64,000 nt of DNA from Chelydra serpentina (Eukaryota; Chordata; Testudines; Chelydridae). Shown here piece by piece: positions 1-10,644 of this stretch. Location: positions 34,537,001-34,601,000 of the forward strand of contig JBAIAC010000004.1 in the NCBI GenBank assembly GCA_037349315.1, read 5' to 3'. Position numbers and translations under genes: made by a program. The notes under the pieces are model-generated. The model was not told the DNA's origin. It searched no databases and saw only the letters and a program-made list of their open reading frames with translations. The first letter of the stretch is position 1; every line of letters begins with the position of its first letter.

Positions 1-81
1 GACATTAATGCATATAGTCATGTTCAACTCATTGATTGCCACTGGTCAAGTGACTGAAGAAATGATAAACTGACTGGGGTG

Positions 82-143
82 AATAAAATAAAATAAAATA
101 AAATAAAATAAAATAAAATAAAATAAAATAAAATAAAATAAAT
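82..143. repeat. (AAAAT)n pentanucleotide microsatellite
   Basis: About twelve near-perfect tandem copies of a five-base AAAAT unit. A simple repeat of this kind often grows from the A-rich tail of a retroposon, but no element body is recognisable beside it. Confidence 0.95.
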
Positions 144-1017
144 ATGGGCACAGGTCCCAAAGTCCTGACTCATCAAAATTCTTGGAGTTCTGCCACCCTA
201 CAACATAAACTAAAAACATATGGAGGCTAACTGCTACAGGTGTTTACAGAAACAAGCCCCAGCTTGCTTCACTGTAACATCCCCAGCATATGACATTTTG
301 CTTAGAAATTCTGTGACAGATCCTCTCACTTACAATGGAAGTGCTTTAATAATCTCCACCAATTGGAGAGATTTAGTTCTACCAATATTCCTTATTTTAT
401 GTATAGAGAATGGCTGTCAAATTGGTATACCATCTTAGAATGGAATAAACATTTGTGCACTTTGTGCACACGTGTATAAAACAGGAATAACTCAACTGAA
501 GTCAGTATCTACACCTGTTTAAAACAAGTGTGAGCAAGAGACAATCAATTCCTCTGTTGCTATATTTTGTATGTACTTTCAGTCATTATTATAATGCAGC
601 AATTTATGTAGAGATTGCAGTTTCCATAAACTTCTGGTATGTAGCGTCAGACTTCGATGCTAGAGTTGGGTGGTTGTTTATTTGTTTTTTAATGGTCTTA
701 TTACATAAAGCAGACCAGAGATCAGCCTGTCATAAAAAGTGCCATTTATCACAGCATCAATTTGAGAAGCTGAGCTGATTGAAAGTGTTTTGTAGGAAAC
801 AAGACAGTCATGGCTTGCCCAAAATGGCAAATTTGACCATTTTGGTCAAAACAGTACAAAAAGAAATGGTCAGAAATTCCCCAGAATGAACATTCTTTGC
901 AGATATTCATTTTGATCAAAAAATGTTTGAAAAATATCAACCAGCTCTTCCAAATCTTAAAGGCTAGGTTTGCAGCTGATTAGAATGTTATGCTCTGTTC
1001 TGACTATGTGGGAGAGC
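144..1017. other. unannotated AT-rich spacer
   Basis: No gene, RNA or repeat family recognised. The short open frames here lack any domain, and their amino-acid composition follows the AT-rich DNA. The stretch ends where an antisense CR1 tail begins. Confidence 0.5.
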
Positions 1018-1555
1018 TCATAGATCTTAAGGACAGAAGGGACCATTATGACCATCTAGTCTGATCTCCTGAGGGCAAAGAACCTCAGCCAGTAATCTCT
1101 TTATCAAGCCCATAACTTCTGTTTGAGCTATATTGCATCTTTTTCTGAAATATATCCAGTCTGAATTTAAAGACTTCAATCCACTGCATCTCTAAGTAAG
1201 TTGTTCCAATGGTTAATTTCCCTCACTATTAACATTTTGTATCTTTATTTCCAGTCTCAGTTTGTCTAGTTTCAACTTCCAATCCTTGGACCTCATTATG
1301 CCTTTTTCTGCTAGATGAAAGATCCATCCATGACCACAAATCTCTTCCCCATGTATGTAAATCTAGACAGTTAGCAGGTTACCTCTTAACCTTCTCTTGG
1401 ATAATCTGAACAGATTGAATGTCTAAAGTCTCACACTATAAAGCATGCTTTCCTGGCCTCAGATTGTTCTTGTAGATCTTTTCTGATCCCTTTACAATTT
1501 TTCAACATCCTTTTTAAAGTGTTGACATCAGAACTGGACACAGTATTCCAATGAT

Positions 1556-1936
1556 ACCATCACAGGGCCTAATCACATCCGCCACGCCATCAGGGGCTCA
1601 TTCACCTGCACATCTACCAATGTGATATATGCCATCATGTGCCAGCAATGCCCCTCTGCCATGTACATTGGCCAAACCGGACAGTCTCTACGCAAAAGAA
1701 TAAATGGACATAAATCTGACATCAGGAATCATAACATTCAAAAACCAGTAGGTGAACACTTCAACCTCCCTGATCACTCAATGACAGATTTGAGGACAGC
1801 AGTGTTGCGACAGATTAACTCCAAAAGCAGACTTCAAAGAGAAACTATTGAACTCGAATTGATATGCAAACTAGATTGCGTTGCCTCCGGATTAAATCGT
1901 GATTTGGAATGGCTCGGCCATTATGTTAATTGAATC
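1556..1936 (+). pseudogene. GIY-YIG endonuclease domain of a Penelope-like element (truncated)
   Basis: An uninterrupted frame of about 126 codons runs from the insertion boundary to a TGA stop; the first in-frame ATG-like position near 1622 is not a real start. Visible motifs are an IY followed by a CxxC pair (CQQC), then YIGQT, an arginine-rich helix (SLRKRINGHK) and a downstream glutamate (PVGEHFN), matching the catalytic layout of GIY-YIG nucleases. In Penelope-like elements this domain lies C-terminal to a telomerase-like reverse transcriptase and nicks the target DNA. The reverse transcriptase is missing, so the fragment cannot move by itself. Absence of stops and frameshifts is unusual in this decayed region. 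Confidence 0.8.
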
Positions 1937-2130
1937 TATTTCCCTTAAGTTAACGATCCTCATTCACACCTGTGTGACCATCTTGTTTATCACTTCAAAA
2001 GCTTTTTCTTCCCCTGCTGTCATGTTTCCTCTCAACTAATTAGCCTCTTAAGATTGGTCTATACACCTGGACCATCATGTTTCTCTGACTGCATAAATAT
2101 CTGTCTGGAGTATATTTTCATTCCATGCAT

Positions 2131-2163
2131 CCGATGAAGTGGGTACTAACCCACGAAAGCTTA
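2131..2163 (+). ncRNA. hammerhead-ribozyme-like core in the PLE 3' region
   Basis: In order: CCGATGA (canonical CUGAUGA with U4 changed to C), one extra A, a 6-bp stem II (GTGGGT with ACCCAC, loop ACTA), GAAA, then a 3-bp stem III (AGC, loop TTAT, GCT). Minimal hammerheads with very short stem III are known from flanking repeats of metazoan Penelope-like elements. Here the cleavage nucleotide after stem III is G, normally disfavoured, and stem I is not evident, so self-cleavage by this copy is doubtful. The assignment rests on motif order and context. Confidence 0.45.
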
Positions 2164-3003
2164 TGCTGAAATAAATTTGTTAGTCTCTAAGGTGCTACAA
2201 GTTTTTCTTTCTTATTTTCATTTTTGCTGACACAGACTAACATGGCTACTACACTTAAACCTATTCCAATGACAGTCTTACTAATGCCATAGGCAGAGGT
2301 AATACCAACTCCTACTTGATATTCCCCTGCTTATACATCTGAGGATCACATTCACCCTCTTAGATACAGCATCACATTGGAAGCTCATGTTCCATTGGTT
2401 ATATACATCCCCATCCAACTACTTTTCAATATCAGTGCATTCCAGAACACAGTCTCCCATCCTGGAAGTGTGATCTACATTCTTTATTCCTAGCCTTTCA
2501 ACCTTGCAATTGGCTATATTAAAATGCATGCTGTTTAGATGAGTCTAGTTCACCTAGTGATTCAGTTTGGTCTGTATAGCTGATCTGCCCCATTATTAAT
2601 TACCATTCCATCAATCTGCATCATTTGCAAGTTTTACCAGTAATTAATTTTTTTCTTCCAGGTCACTGTTACCAACATTGAATAACAGTGGGCCAAGAAC
2701 AGATATATCTGGGACCCTACTGGGTGACAATCCTGTTTACAACTTTTTTTGCAATCTAGTCGTTATCCAATTTTTAATCCATTTAATACAGGCTACATTG
2801 ATCCTTTTATAGTGCAATCTCTCTGTTTAAATCAGAATTCCTTGTGGGATTAAGTCAAATGCCTTAAATGGTAACTGGCATCACACAGAGGTCTATATTA
2901 ACCTTCTGTGATCTCATCAAAAGACAGTATCAAGTTTGCCTGGCAAGACCTATTTTCCAAAAAACCATATTGATTGGCATGGCTTTTTACCATCTGCATC
3001 TGG

Positions 3004-3530
3004 CTAGGGGGACGTGACTTTTCCTTTCAGATGATGACCATGCCACTATTATCCATGCTTTTGTCACCTCGAGATTAGACTACTGCAGTGTAGGGCCACA
3101 CTTTAAAACCGTTCAGACTGAAGCTGGAGCAGAACAAAGTAGATCATTTATGGAGTGGGCAATTTGGCTGGGATGACACCAGTACTCCAAGATCTTCACT
3201 GGCTGCTCATTGGTCTCCAAGTGGAGTTTAAGCTGTTGGTTGTGATCTATAAATCCCTGGGACCAGTTTACCTGCAGGCTTTCCTCTCTCTTTGGGCCAT
3301 CCTGCCACAACTGCAGTTAGCAAAGGTGGTATAGCTAGGTCCCCTTCATTATCAAAGTGAGGGGGGCAACTGGCAGGACATTCTCTGTAGGGGTCCAAGA
3401 CTCTGGAACGTGTTCTACCTTTTGGTCCAAAATAGCCCAAATTGATGACTTTCAGTGCACACTGCAAAATAGATCTGTTTGAGAGGGTCCCAGATGAAAG
3501 GGGCTGACTGGCCAGCCAAGTTCCTGTGAA
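3004..3530 (+). mobile_element. L2-like LINE fragment (ORF2 C-terminal region)
   Basis: Translation with shifts gives the C-terminal signature of L2-clade LINE proteins: HAFVTSRLDYC, then a block around LHWLLIGLQVEFKLLVVIYKS, GPVYLQ, and a decayed segment near the RLW-type motif. Stops and frameshifts are present. It lies with the following MIR-like SINE between two parts of an antisense CR1. Confidence 0.65.
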
Positions 3531-3589
3531 ACTTACCTCAGTGCTACTGAAGTTTTATTTAATTGTATTTAGTGTATAACTAACTATGT

Positions 3590-3850
3590 TAATGCCCGTA
3601 GTCTAGTGGATGGCTGACTGGATAGGGACTCGGGAGACATGAGTTCTAATCCCAGTACTGCCACTAGCCTGTGGGTCACCTGGGGTATGTCCCCTCCCAT
3701 CTCTGTGCTGAAGTTTTCCCGTATGTCAAATGAGAGTAATGATATTGACCTTTGAAAAGTGCTAAGAGACCTACTGCTGAAAAGCACTATTAGAGTTAAG
3801 TACTATTATTTATGGTGAGCCTTGGACTGGAGACTTTATGATTTTAAATA
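3590..3850 (+). repeat. MIR/CORE-SINE copy
   Basis: Ordered similarity to MIR: a tRNA-like head with B-box-like GAGTTCTAATCCC, then ACTGCCACTAG, GTGGGTCACCTGGG, a core with CCATCTCTGTGCTGAAGTTT, and a 3' part with GAAAAGTGCTAAGAG and AGTACTATTATT. MIRs are ancient tRNA-derived SINEs mobilised by L2. Divergence is moderate and no target duplication was found. Confidence 0.75.
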
Positions 3851-4179
3851 AACAACTATCTTTTTATTCTTTACTGATTGCATCCGATGTCAGCCTTTCC
3901 ATGATTTTTCCCAGGAGCAGTTTCAGGCTAACTGGACTTAGTTACCCAGGTCATCCCATTTAACCTTTAAATCTTGATATGACATGAGCTTTTCCCCTGT
4001 CCTCTGGAACTTTTCTAGTGTTCTAAGATATGTTGGGGGTTTTTTAAATGTAATGGTGCAGAGCACTCCTCATCCAATTTTTTAAAGATCTCTTAGGTAC
4101 AAGTTATCCAGTGCTGCAGATTTAAAGAAATTTAATTTTTACTGTTACTGTTTTATGTCCTTTGAATACTCTGTGTGCC

Positions 4180-6170
4180 CAGTACAGTTCTTATACCAGG
4201 TGCATTACTAGACGTCCAGGATTTTCTGGCCTGCAGTACTGGTATCCTTAGAATCTAACAAGTCTGCTTGAAAACAGAGGTCTGCCCTGCTCCCTCCCGT
4301 CTCCCTGTCTTAGGGGAAGAGCTCTGGGAAGGAGAAAAGCAGCAGAGGGGGCAAAGGTAGTTGCACTACTCAGCTATTCTGCCCTCACTGGAGGAACCCT
4401 CCACAGCTGGAGATGCTATAGGAGAAAGGAAAATGAGTAGCCAACCACTTATTTTCAGCATTCTTCATGCTGAGGTCTTTTCTGGAGTGTGTTTGTATCC
4501 TACCTAGCACAGTGACTCCCTGATCCAAAAAACAGTCTTGCTTCTGCCCCCCGTCCACTGCCACCCTTCATCCCTGAACATGATAGTTTCCTGTCCAGCG
4601 TGATCACAATGCTATTCCCAAGGCTGACCTGAAGTTTGAAGGGAGGTTGAACAAGATTAGGGACACCCTGCCCTCCTCCAATTTAACTGAGCAATTTGAC
4701 TTCAGAAAGGGGTTTGTATATAGCAAGCGGGGTGGAAGTACCAACCTTCTGTTGCAGAAGTGGATCCTTGTGGCTTGTCTTTACAATCCAAGCAACCCTA
4801 ATGCAAGCAGAGACTCTCCTTGTAGGCACATGAGCTAGTTCTATTGACCAAGAGCTTGCACAGTATGCGGCCACCCCTCTCCAGCTCCATCACTTTACAC
4901 CATGCAAAACAGCCTGATAATTTTTTTTTTAGATGTTGTGTAGTTTGTTCAATTTACAATGGAGTTACTCCAGCAGACCGTAAGCAAAGTCATCATAGCT
5001 CAGGGTAGTGGAAAAGCTGTATGCATCCAAAAGTCTGAACCAGATGGTGGTTGCTAGGATTCAAAAAGCATGGATTTTGGCATGAGAGGAATCTTTCACA
5101 CGGGGGTCGCTCACATCTAAAAGCTGTAACTTCATTTACGTTAAAGCAGCTTGTTCATTATCTGTCAGTGTTAGTGTTGCTCCTCAGGCCTCCAGCCAGA
5201 AGAAGTTACAAGCATGCTGTTGCTCTCTGGTTATTTTTACCTTGGGTCATCTCCAGTTGTGGCTTTTTTTTTGCCTTTCCCCAAAGTCCATGGCATCTCT
5301 CTACAAGCCACTCACACATTTCAGCCATAATAATACGCAGAAAAATCAAACACAAGGCATCAAGCCCAGGAAATTTTAAGAGCAACATCTGCTCAAAGTA
5401 CATTTTAGCTTTGCTTTCTTCTCCCTTGGTAGCAATTTTTGAGAAATCTGTTGGCCTAGCTTAACAGCAGGAATTAAGTTGCCCCTGCAGTGGGTACAGA
5501 TTTACGAACAAAACAGTAAGAAAGGAGAACGTAGAAAAGAAGTGTTAGTTTTTCCAATTCATTTTTGCACTCAGAGAAATGCACAGAGCTTAAATGTGCT
5601 CTGTTATTAATACAGGCACTTTAATTAGGGTAGGGTAGAAAGGGTGCTAAAATATGTTTAGGGTAGTTAATATAAAGAGAGGATCTTGCTGCCCCTGATC
5701 TTCCCATCTATATTGCAATGAACTATGCTGCTAATTAACACAATTTCAGGAAATAATGCATTACATTTCTAAATTCCCTGCAAGTAGTGCAGGTGTTGCT
5801 ATTACATGACAGGCAGACCCAGCTATAGCTAATACTATAATGCAATGAAACCTACTCATGCCAAAATAGGACACAACAAAACTAACCTACATTGACATAG
5901 TTCCACATTATTTTAACTTGTAAAATACATATCCAGTTACCCAGAAATTTGGTTAGTGAAGAAAACAACTTTCTTACTGGGTGCCTCAGCATATAGTCTT
6001 GACTTGTAGTGGGACCCAGAATCCCATTGGGGGAAGTAGGGCTTGCATACTAAGATAGGATCCAAATGTTTCCAGCTCAAATGCACAAGAGAAGGCTCAG
6101 CAATATTAAGTGGAAGAAAAAAAGACCATATGTCTGTCACAGACACTAATGTAGAAATATTTAGATTTTA
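4180..6170. other. unannotated spacer
   Basis: No coding or repeat signal I can name. The longest open frame (plus strand near 5051-5464) reads as low-complexity hydrophobic sequence without domain or exon boundaries. A T-run of ten lies at 4921-4930. Confidence 0.45.
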
Positions 6171-6171
6171 C

Positions 6172-6245
6172 TGGCCCCAATCCAAAATCCACTGAAGTCA
6201 ATGGGAGTCCTTCTGTTTAGTTCAGGGGATTTCTGGATTGGGCCA
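6172..6245. repeat. short palindromic element
   Basis: The left end GGCCCCAATCCAAAATCC and the reverse complement of the right end (GGCCCAATCCAGAAATCC) match closely, with AAGTCAATGGGAGT in the middle. This is the layout of short palindromic repeats common in sauropsid genomes. A related copy is at 62043-62111. Confidence 0.6.
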
Positions 6246-6274
6246 ATCTAGCATTCCAATGTAGAGCTCGAGTC

Positions 6275-6420
6275 ACTTTACAGAGGAAGGCAACCAGCAC
6301 TAACCCCAATTTACAGATCGGGAAACTAAAGGGTGAAGTGATGGGAAAATGGCAGAGTCAGGAATAGGATTCAGGTGGCCTGACTCCATGCCCAGGGCTT
6401 TAATACCATGCTGCCTCCCC
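6275..6420 (-). repeat. MIR-like SINE fragment, antisense
   Basis: Contains CAATTTACAGATCGGGAAACTAA, GTGAAGTGATGGG and a degraded segment of the 'tested against previous balance' type (GCAGAGTCAGGAATAGGATTCAGG), which is the reverse complement of the MIR core and tRNA-like head. It decays at both ends. Confidence 0.6.
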
Positions 6421-7192
6421 AGGAATTTCTGCCCACAGCCTGATCTGTAAAGAGAGACAAAGGAAGGTAATATATATAATTTGTTTCCAGAGATACAACA
6501 AAATATTACTCAAGTGCAAAATAGATATTATGTATTTCAAAGGGGCAAAATATATGCTGCAGTGTATAAAAATATATTAAGATTTCAGTATTATTTAAAT
6601 CCCACAGTAAAGGGCATCGATTCATCCATCCTATTTTAAAACTGAAAAGATTTTTTTCCCCACAATGAACCTACCGGGACTTTAATATTATTTGATTACA
6701 GATAATGAATTACTTAGTGACCTTGTATCAAGTTAGAGAGACGCGACTGCTGAAATGACTGAACAATAATGGCTAGAATTCATTGCGGTTAAGTGAACTA
6801 TGGAAGGTTTTCCTATAAAATGTATGACTCAAATCTGACCCCTTTTTGGCCTCAAGCAGCAACAGTTTTGAAATAAGATATCACCTGGTAATTACAAGCA
6901 ATGTAATCCCTTTAGGGGAAGTTAAAAGAGATAAAGAATTATTGTCTCATCTGTAAATGTTTTGCACCAACATTATTCAGAAAACAGAACAAAAAAGATG
7001 CTATTTAAATTGCATTGCTCAATGAATGAATGAAGCTGAAAGACATTTGCCAATGCTAAATTATCCTAAATGGTAAATAAATAAATAACATAAGAATGGA
7101 ACACAGTCTGCTTTTATAGCATCTCTCTTCCATCCCCATTAATATGTAATTTGAATTAGCCATGTTGTAAAAATCAATCACTCACTACTATA

Positions 7193-7522
7193 CAGTAAAA
7201 CCTTAGCGTTATGAACACCGTGGGAATGGAGGATGTTCATAACTCTGAAATGTTTATAACTCTGAACAAAACATTATAGTCGTTCTTTCAAAAGTTTACA
7301 ACTGAACGTTGACTTAATACAGCTTTGAAACTTTACCATGCAGAAGAAAAATGCTTTATTTTTTTAGTAGTTTATGTTTAACACAGTGCTGTACTATATT
7401 TGTTTTGTTGTTGTTGTTATTGTTTCTGCTGCTGCCTGATTGTGTACTTACAGTTCCAAATGAGGTGTGTGGCTGACTGGTCAGTTCGTACCTCTAGTGT
7501 TCATAACTCTGAGGTTCTACTG
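7193..7522. mobile_element. Tc1/mariner (Tigger-like) miniature element
   Basis: Terminal inverted repeats CAGTAAAACCTTAGCGTTATGAAC and, from the right end, CAGTAGAACCTCAGAGTTATGAAC match over about 24 positions with few changes. TA dinucleotides flank both ends (7191-7192 and 7523-7524), the target duplication of this superfamily. At about 330 bp, with no transposase frame, it is non-autonomous. The interior holds a (TTG)n run near 7405-7422. Confidence 0.8.
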
Positions 7523-7756
7523 TATATCGAATATTTCAAAAATAATCTTTTTAGGGCCAGATTCAATACATTGCCTATCAGGTTGAAACCTATGCAAGGT
7601 TCTGAGACTGCATTTACTCTACATACATGCTGCAAAAGAGATGTGGCGAATGAGAGAGACATTTCTTGCCAACCAAAGTTGTGTTTACTGATTTAAAATG
7701 AAGTTTCAATGACCATTTGTATTTTTATAAAGTTTTATTTGATTGGGGATGCTGCT

Positions 7757-7892
7757 GCTAAATTTACAGATGGGAGAAGCTGAGGCACAGAGAGGTTCAG
7801 CGACTTGACCGGGTCACACTGGGAGTCTGTGGTAGAGAGGGAATAGAATCCAAATCGTCCAACTCCCAGTGCTTTGACTGAAAGACCATCTT
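7757..7892 (-). repeat. MIR-like SINE fragment, antisense
   Basis: Reads TTTACAGATGGGAGAAGCTGAGGCACAGAGAGGTTCAG, then GACTTGACCGGGTCACACTGGG and AATAGAATCCAAATCGTCCAACTCCCAGTGC, the reverse complement of the MIR core and head. It directly precedes a CR1 fragment. Confidence 0.7.
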
Positions 7893-7894
7893 TT

Positions 7895-9226
7895 CTCTCA
7901 AGTTGCCCAATCTTAAGAAAAATAAGCAGTCATGGGATAAGGGGAAAGGTCCTCTCACAAATCAATAACTGGTTAAAAGATAAGGAACAAAGGGTAGGAA
8001 TAAATGGTCAGTTTTCAGAAAGGGGCGAGGTAAATAGCAGGGGCCCCAACAACCTGTACCGGGACCAGTGCTGTTCAACATTTTTACAAATGATCTGGAA
8101 AAGGGGATAAACAGTCTGGAAATTTGCCACCTAATTATCTAAAATTACTCAAGACGGTTAAGGCCAAAGCCAGCTGTGAAGAGTTAAAAGGGATTTCACA
8201 AAACTGGGTGACTGGGAAACAAAATGGCAGATGAAATTCAGTGTTGATAAATGCAAAGTAATGTACGTTAGAAAACATAATCCTGACTCTACATACAAAA
8301 TTATGGAGTCTGAATTAGCTGTTACCACTGAAGAAAAAGATTCATAGATTCATAGATTCTAGGGCTGGAAGGGACCTCGAGAGGTCATCGAGTCCAGCCC
8401 CCTGCCCTCATGGCAGGACCAAATACAAGTATCTTGGAGTTGTTGTGGATAGTTCTCTGACAACATCTGCTCAATGTGCAGCAGCAATCGAAAAAACTAA
8501 CAGTGTTGGGAACCATTAGGAAAGGGATAGATAATAAGACAGAAAATATCATAATACCACTATATGAATCCATGGTATGCCCACACCTTGAATACTGTGT
8601 GCAGTTCTGGTCACCCCATCTCAAAAAGATAGACTAGGAAAAGGTCAGAGAAAGGCAATAAAAATTATTAGGAATATGGAACAGCTTCCATATGAGGAGA
8701 CATTAAAAAGACTGTGACTGTTCAGCTTGGAAAAGAGATATATTAGAGATCTATACAATAATGAATGGTGTGGAGAAAGTTAATACGGAATTGTTATATG
8801 CCCTTTTAAGTAACTCAAGAACCATGGGACATCTGATGAAATTAATAGGCAGCAGTTTTAAACAAACAAATGGAAGTACTTCTTCACACAACACAGTCAA
8901 CCTATGGAACTTGCTGCCATGGGATGTTGTGACAGCAAGAGGTATTAATTGGGTTAAATAAAGAATTAGTTATGTTAATAGAGGATAGGTCCCTCAATGA
9001 CTATTAGCTAAAATGGTCAGAGATGCAACCCCATGCTCTGGGTGTCCTTACGCCTCTGGTTGCCAGGTGCTGGGACTGGACAACAGAGGGTGGCTCATTA
9101 AGTAATTGCCCTATTCTGTTCATTCCCTCTGAAATATCTGGTATTGGCCACTGCTGGAAGACAGGATACTGGGCTAGCTGGACCATTGGTCTGACCCAGT
9201 ATGGTCGTTATTATGTTATGTTAGTT
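7895..9226 (+). mobile_element. CR1-family LINE, 3' half
   Basis: Translation in shifting frames gives late reverse-transcriptase and post-RT parts of CR1 ORF2: HGIRGKVLSQINNWLKDKEQRV, WQMKFSVDKCKVMY, a break, then VLGTIRKGIDN and [21 protein letters not shown]. The 3' untranslated region runs through GGACCATTGGTCTGACCCAGTATGG and ends in a short TTATGTTATGTTA tail, as CR1-family elements do. It is interrupted by another CR1 tail at 8341-8426. Several stops mark it as inactive. Confidence 0.75.
8341..8426 (-). mobile_element. CR1 3'-end fragment inserted in another CR1
   Basis: About 86 bp beginning with the octamer-like tail TTCATAGATTCATAGATTCT and continuing GGGCTGGAAGGGACCTCGAGAGG to GGCAGGACC, the reverse complement of a typical CR1 3' end. 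It separates EEKD from LGVVVDSSLT in the host frame, so it is a severely 5'-truncated later insertion. Confidence 0.75.
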
Positions 9227-9319
9227 CTCTTCTCTAACCACTCTGACTTCATTTCGAGAGATAAAAGTGTAATGATACTCTCAGTTGTATCCCTCCAAAG
9301 ATTGCATCAGTTCAGGGCA

Positions 9320-10545
9320 AATTGCTTAGAGCAGGGCAGTTGCACCCCCAGGCTGGTGGTTCTCCATCTCTAAGGCAAACCAAACCAGCCAAACAGAGAT
9401 AGGGTGACCAGATGTCCCTATTTTATAGGGACAGTTCCGATTTTGGGGTCTTTTTCTTGTATAGGCTCTTATTACCCCCCACTCCCTGTCCTGATTTTTC
9501 ACACTTGCTGTCTGATCACCCTAAACAGAGAGGACTTCAATCTCACCCACTGGCTAACCATAAGTCATACAAACAATTCCCTTAGACACTCCAGTTTCCC
9601 AGTATCACCACCAGTGCTACTCGTTCTGGGAATGAATGGTTATGAAAACCAATACCCCAGTAAAAGAAAAATCCCAAATCTCTCAATCCCAAAGTACCAA
9701 GCCTCAGTTCCAGGTCAATATACAAGTCAGAACTTACCCACAAATCACGCTGTTGCAAATCCTTTAGAATCTAAAATCTAAAGGTTTATTCATGAAAGAA
9801 AGAAATATAGATGAGAGCTAAAATTGGTTAAATGGAATCAATTACATACAGTAATGGCAAAGTTCTTGGTTCAGGCTTGTAGCAGTGATGGAATAAACTG
9901 CAGGCTCAAATCAAGTCTCTGGAGTACATCCGCAGCTGGGATAGGTCATTCAGTCCTTTGTTCAGAGCTTCCATTTGCAGCAAGGTTCCTTGAGAAGTAA
10001 GAAGCAGGATTGAAGACAAAATGGAGGAGCCTTTTATATTCTCTGACCTGTGGAAGGACACCCCTTTGTTCTTACCATGGAAAATCACAGCAGCAAGATG
10101 GAGTTTGGAGTCATGGGAAAGTCACATGGGAAAGTCACATGTCCATTCATGACTCAGTTCTTTACAGGCCAATGCAATTGTTTACATGTTAGTTTGAACA
10201 TTCCCAGGAAAGCTCAGATGTAGATTGGTCCATTGTCCATTGTCAGTTAAGTGTTTCTTGATTGGGCACTTACTGAGAATAGTCCTTTCTCAAGAAGCTG
10301 ACCAAATGCTTCACTGAGGCTACTTGGAATCAAACACATTGAGATACAAGTACATAGCCAATATTTATAACTTTAACTACAAAATTGATACATGCTTACA
10401 GATAGCATAAGCACAACCAGCAGATCATAACCTTTCCATAGACACCTTACTGGACCTCCTTTGTACAGGATTAGGTGCAAGTATAGGCCCTTGGTTGCAA
10501 CAATGATCTATACAGTCCCAGTTCATGTAAATAAAGTCACAGAAA
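9320..10545 (-). mobile_element. ERV-type LTR remnant, antisense, cut by a hAT miniature element
   Basis: Read on the minus strand, this has LTR character: a long U3-like stretch, then AATAAA near 9786-9791 (minus strand), then a U5-like stretch through CAACAGCGTGATTTGTGGG. I recognise the sequence as a dispersed sauropsid LTR-type repeat from general familiarity, not from a search. Exact ends are uncertain and no gag, pol or env remnant is visible. A 124-bp hAT element sits at 9400-9523. Imperfect direct repeats (GGGAAAGTCACAT twice) lie near 10116-10140. Confidence 0.4.
9400..9523. mobile_element. 124-bp hAT miniature element, copy 1
   Basis: Perfect 8-bp target duplication AACAGAGA at 9392-9399 and 9524-9531. 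Ends TAGGGTGACCAGATGTCC and (reverse complement) TAGGGTGATCAGACAGCAAG form short inverted repeats. Length and 8-bp duplication fit a non-autonomous hAT element. A second family member is at 33493-33615. Confidence 0.85.
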
Positions 10546-10644
10546 GCAAATCAGTCAAAAATACAACACTGTCTTTCCATCCCTGTTGTCCAGTCTGCAA
10601 ACCATATTTTTGTATTTGGGGGCATGAATATCAGTCACTATAAG

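Larger units (their letters stand above)
1555..2261 (+). mobile_element. Penelope-like retroelement (Neptune-type), 5'-truncated
   Basis: The insertion is bounded by an exact 11-bp target duplication, TATTCCAATGA, at 1544-1554 and 2262-2272, and it splits an antisense CR1. It carries the C-terminal GIY-YIG endonuclease frame of a Penelope-like element, then a 3' untranslated region with a hammerhead-like core near 2131-2163 and a terminal stretch containing GTTAGTCTCTAAGGTG and CAGACTAACATGGC. The same terminal stretch recurs at 34576-34737 and 53957-54059. The reverse-transcriptase part is absent, as expected for 5' truncation during target-primed reverse transcription. The open frame and exact duplication suggest a fairly recent insertion. 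Confidence 0.85.
1018..4175 (-). mobile_element. CR1 LINE, antisense, interrupted by two inserted blocks
   Basis: Read on the minus strand, three segments (about 3865-4175, 2273-3000 and 1018-1554) form one CR1 ORF2 and 3' region in order. The first gives the pre-RT stretch with DDLGN and a PGK-like block degraded to SWEKSW. The second gives reverse transcriptase motifs, including a KAFD-like motif and the block around SVLGPLLFN. The last is the 3' region ending in a CR1-type tail. Stops and frameshifts are frequent, so it is a dead copy. It is interrupted by a Penelope-like element at 1555-2261 and by an L2/MIR block at about 3004-3860. CR1 is the dominant LINE of turtles, birds and crocodilians. 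Confidence 0.8.

Noticed and set aside
5051..5464. 137-codon plus-strand frame with a hydrophobic stretch resembling a membrane segment
   Set aside because: No domain or codon bias is visible, the hydrophobic runs follow T-rich DNA, and no splice or promoter context supports a gene.
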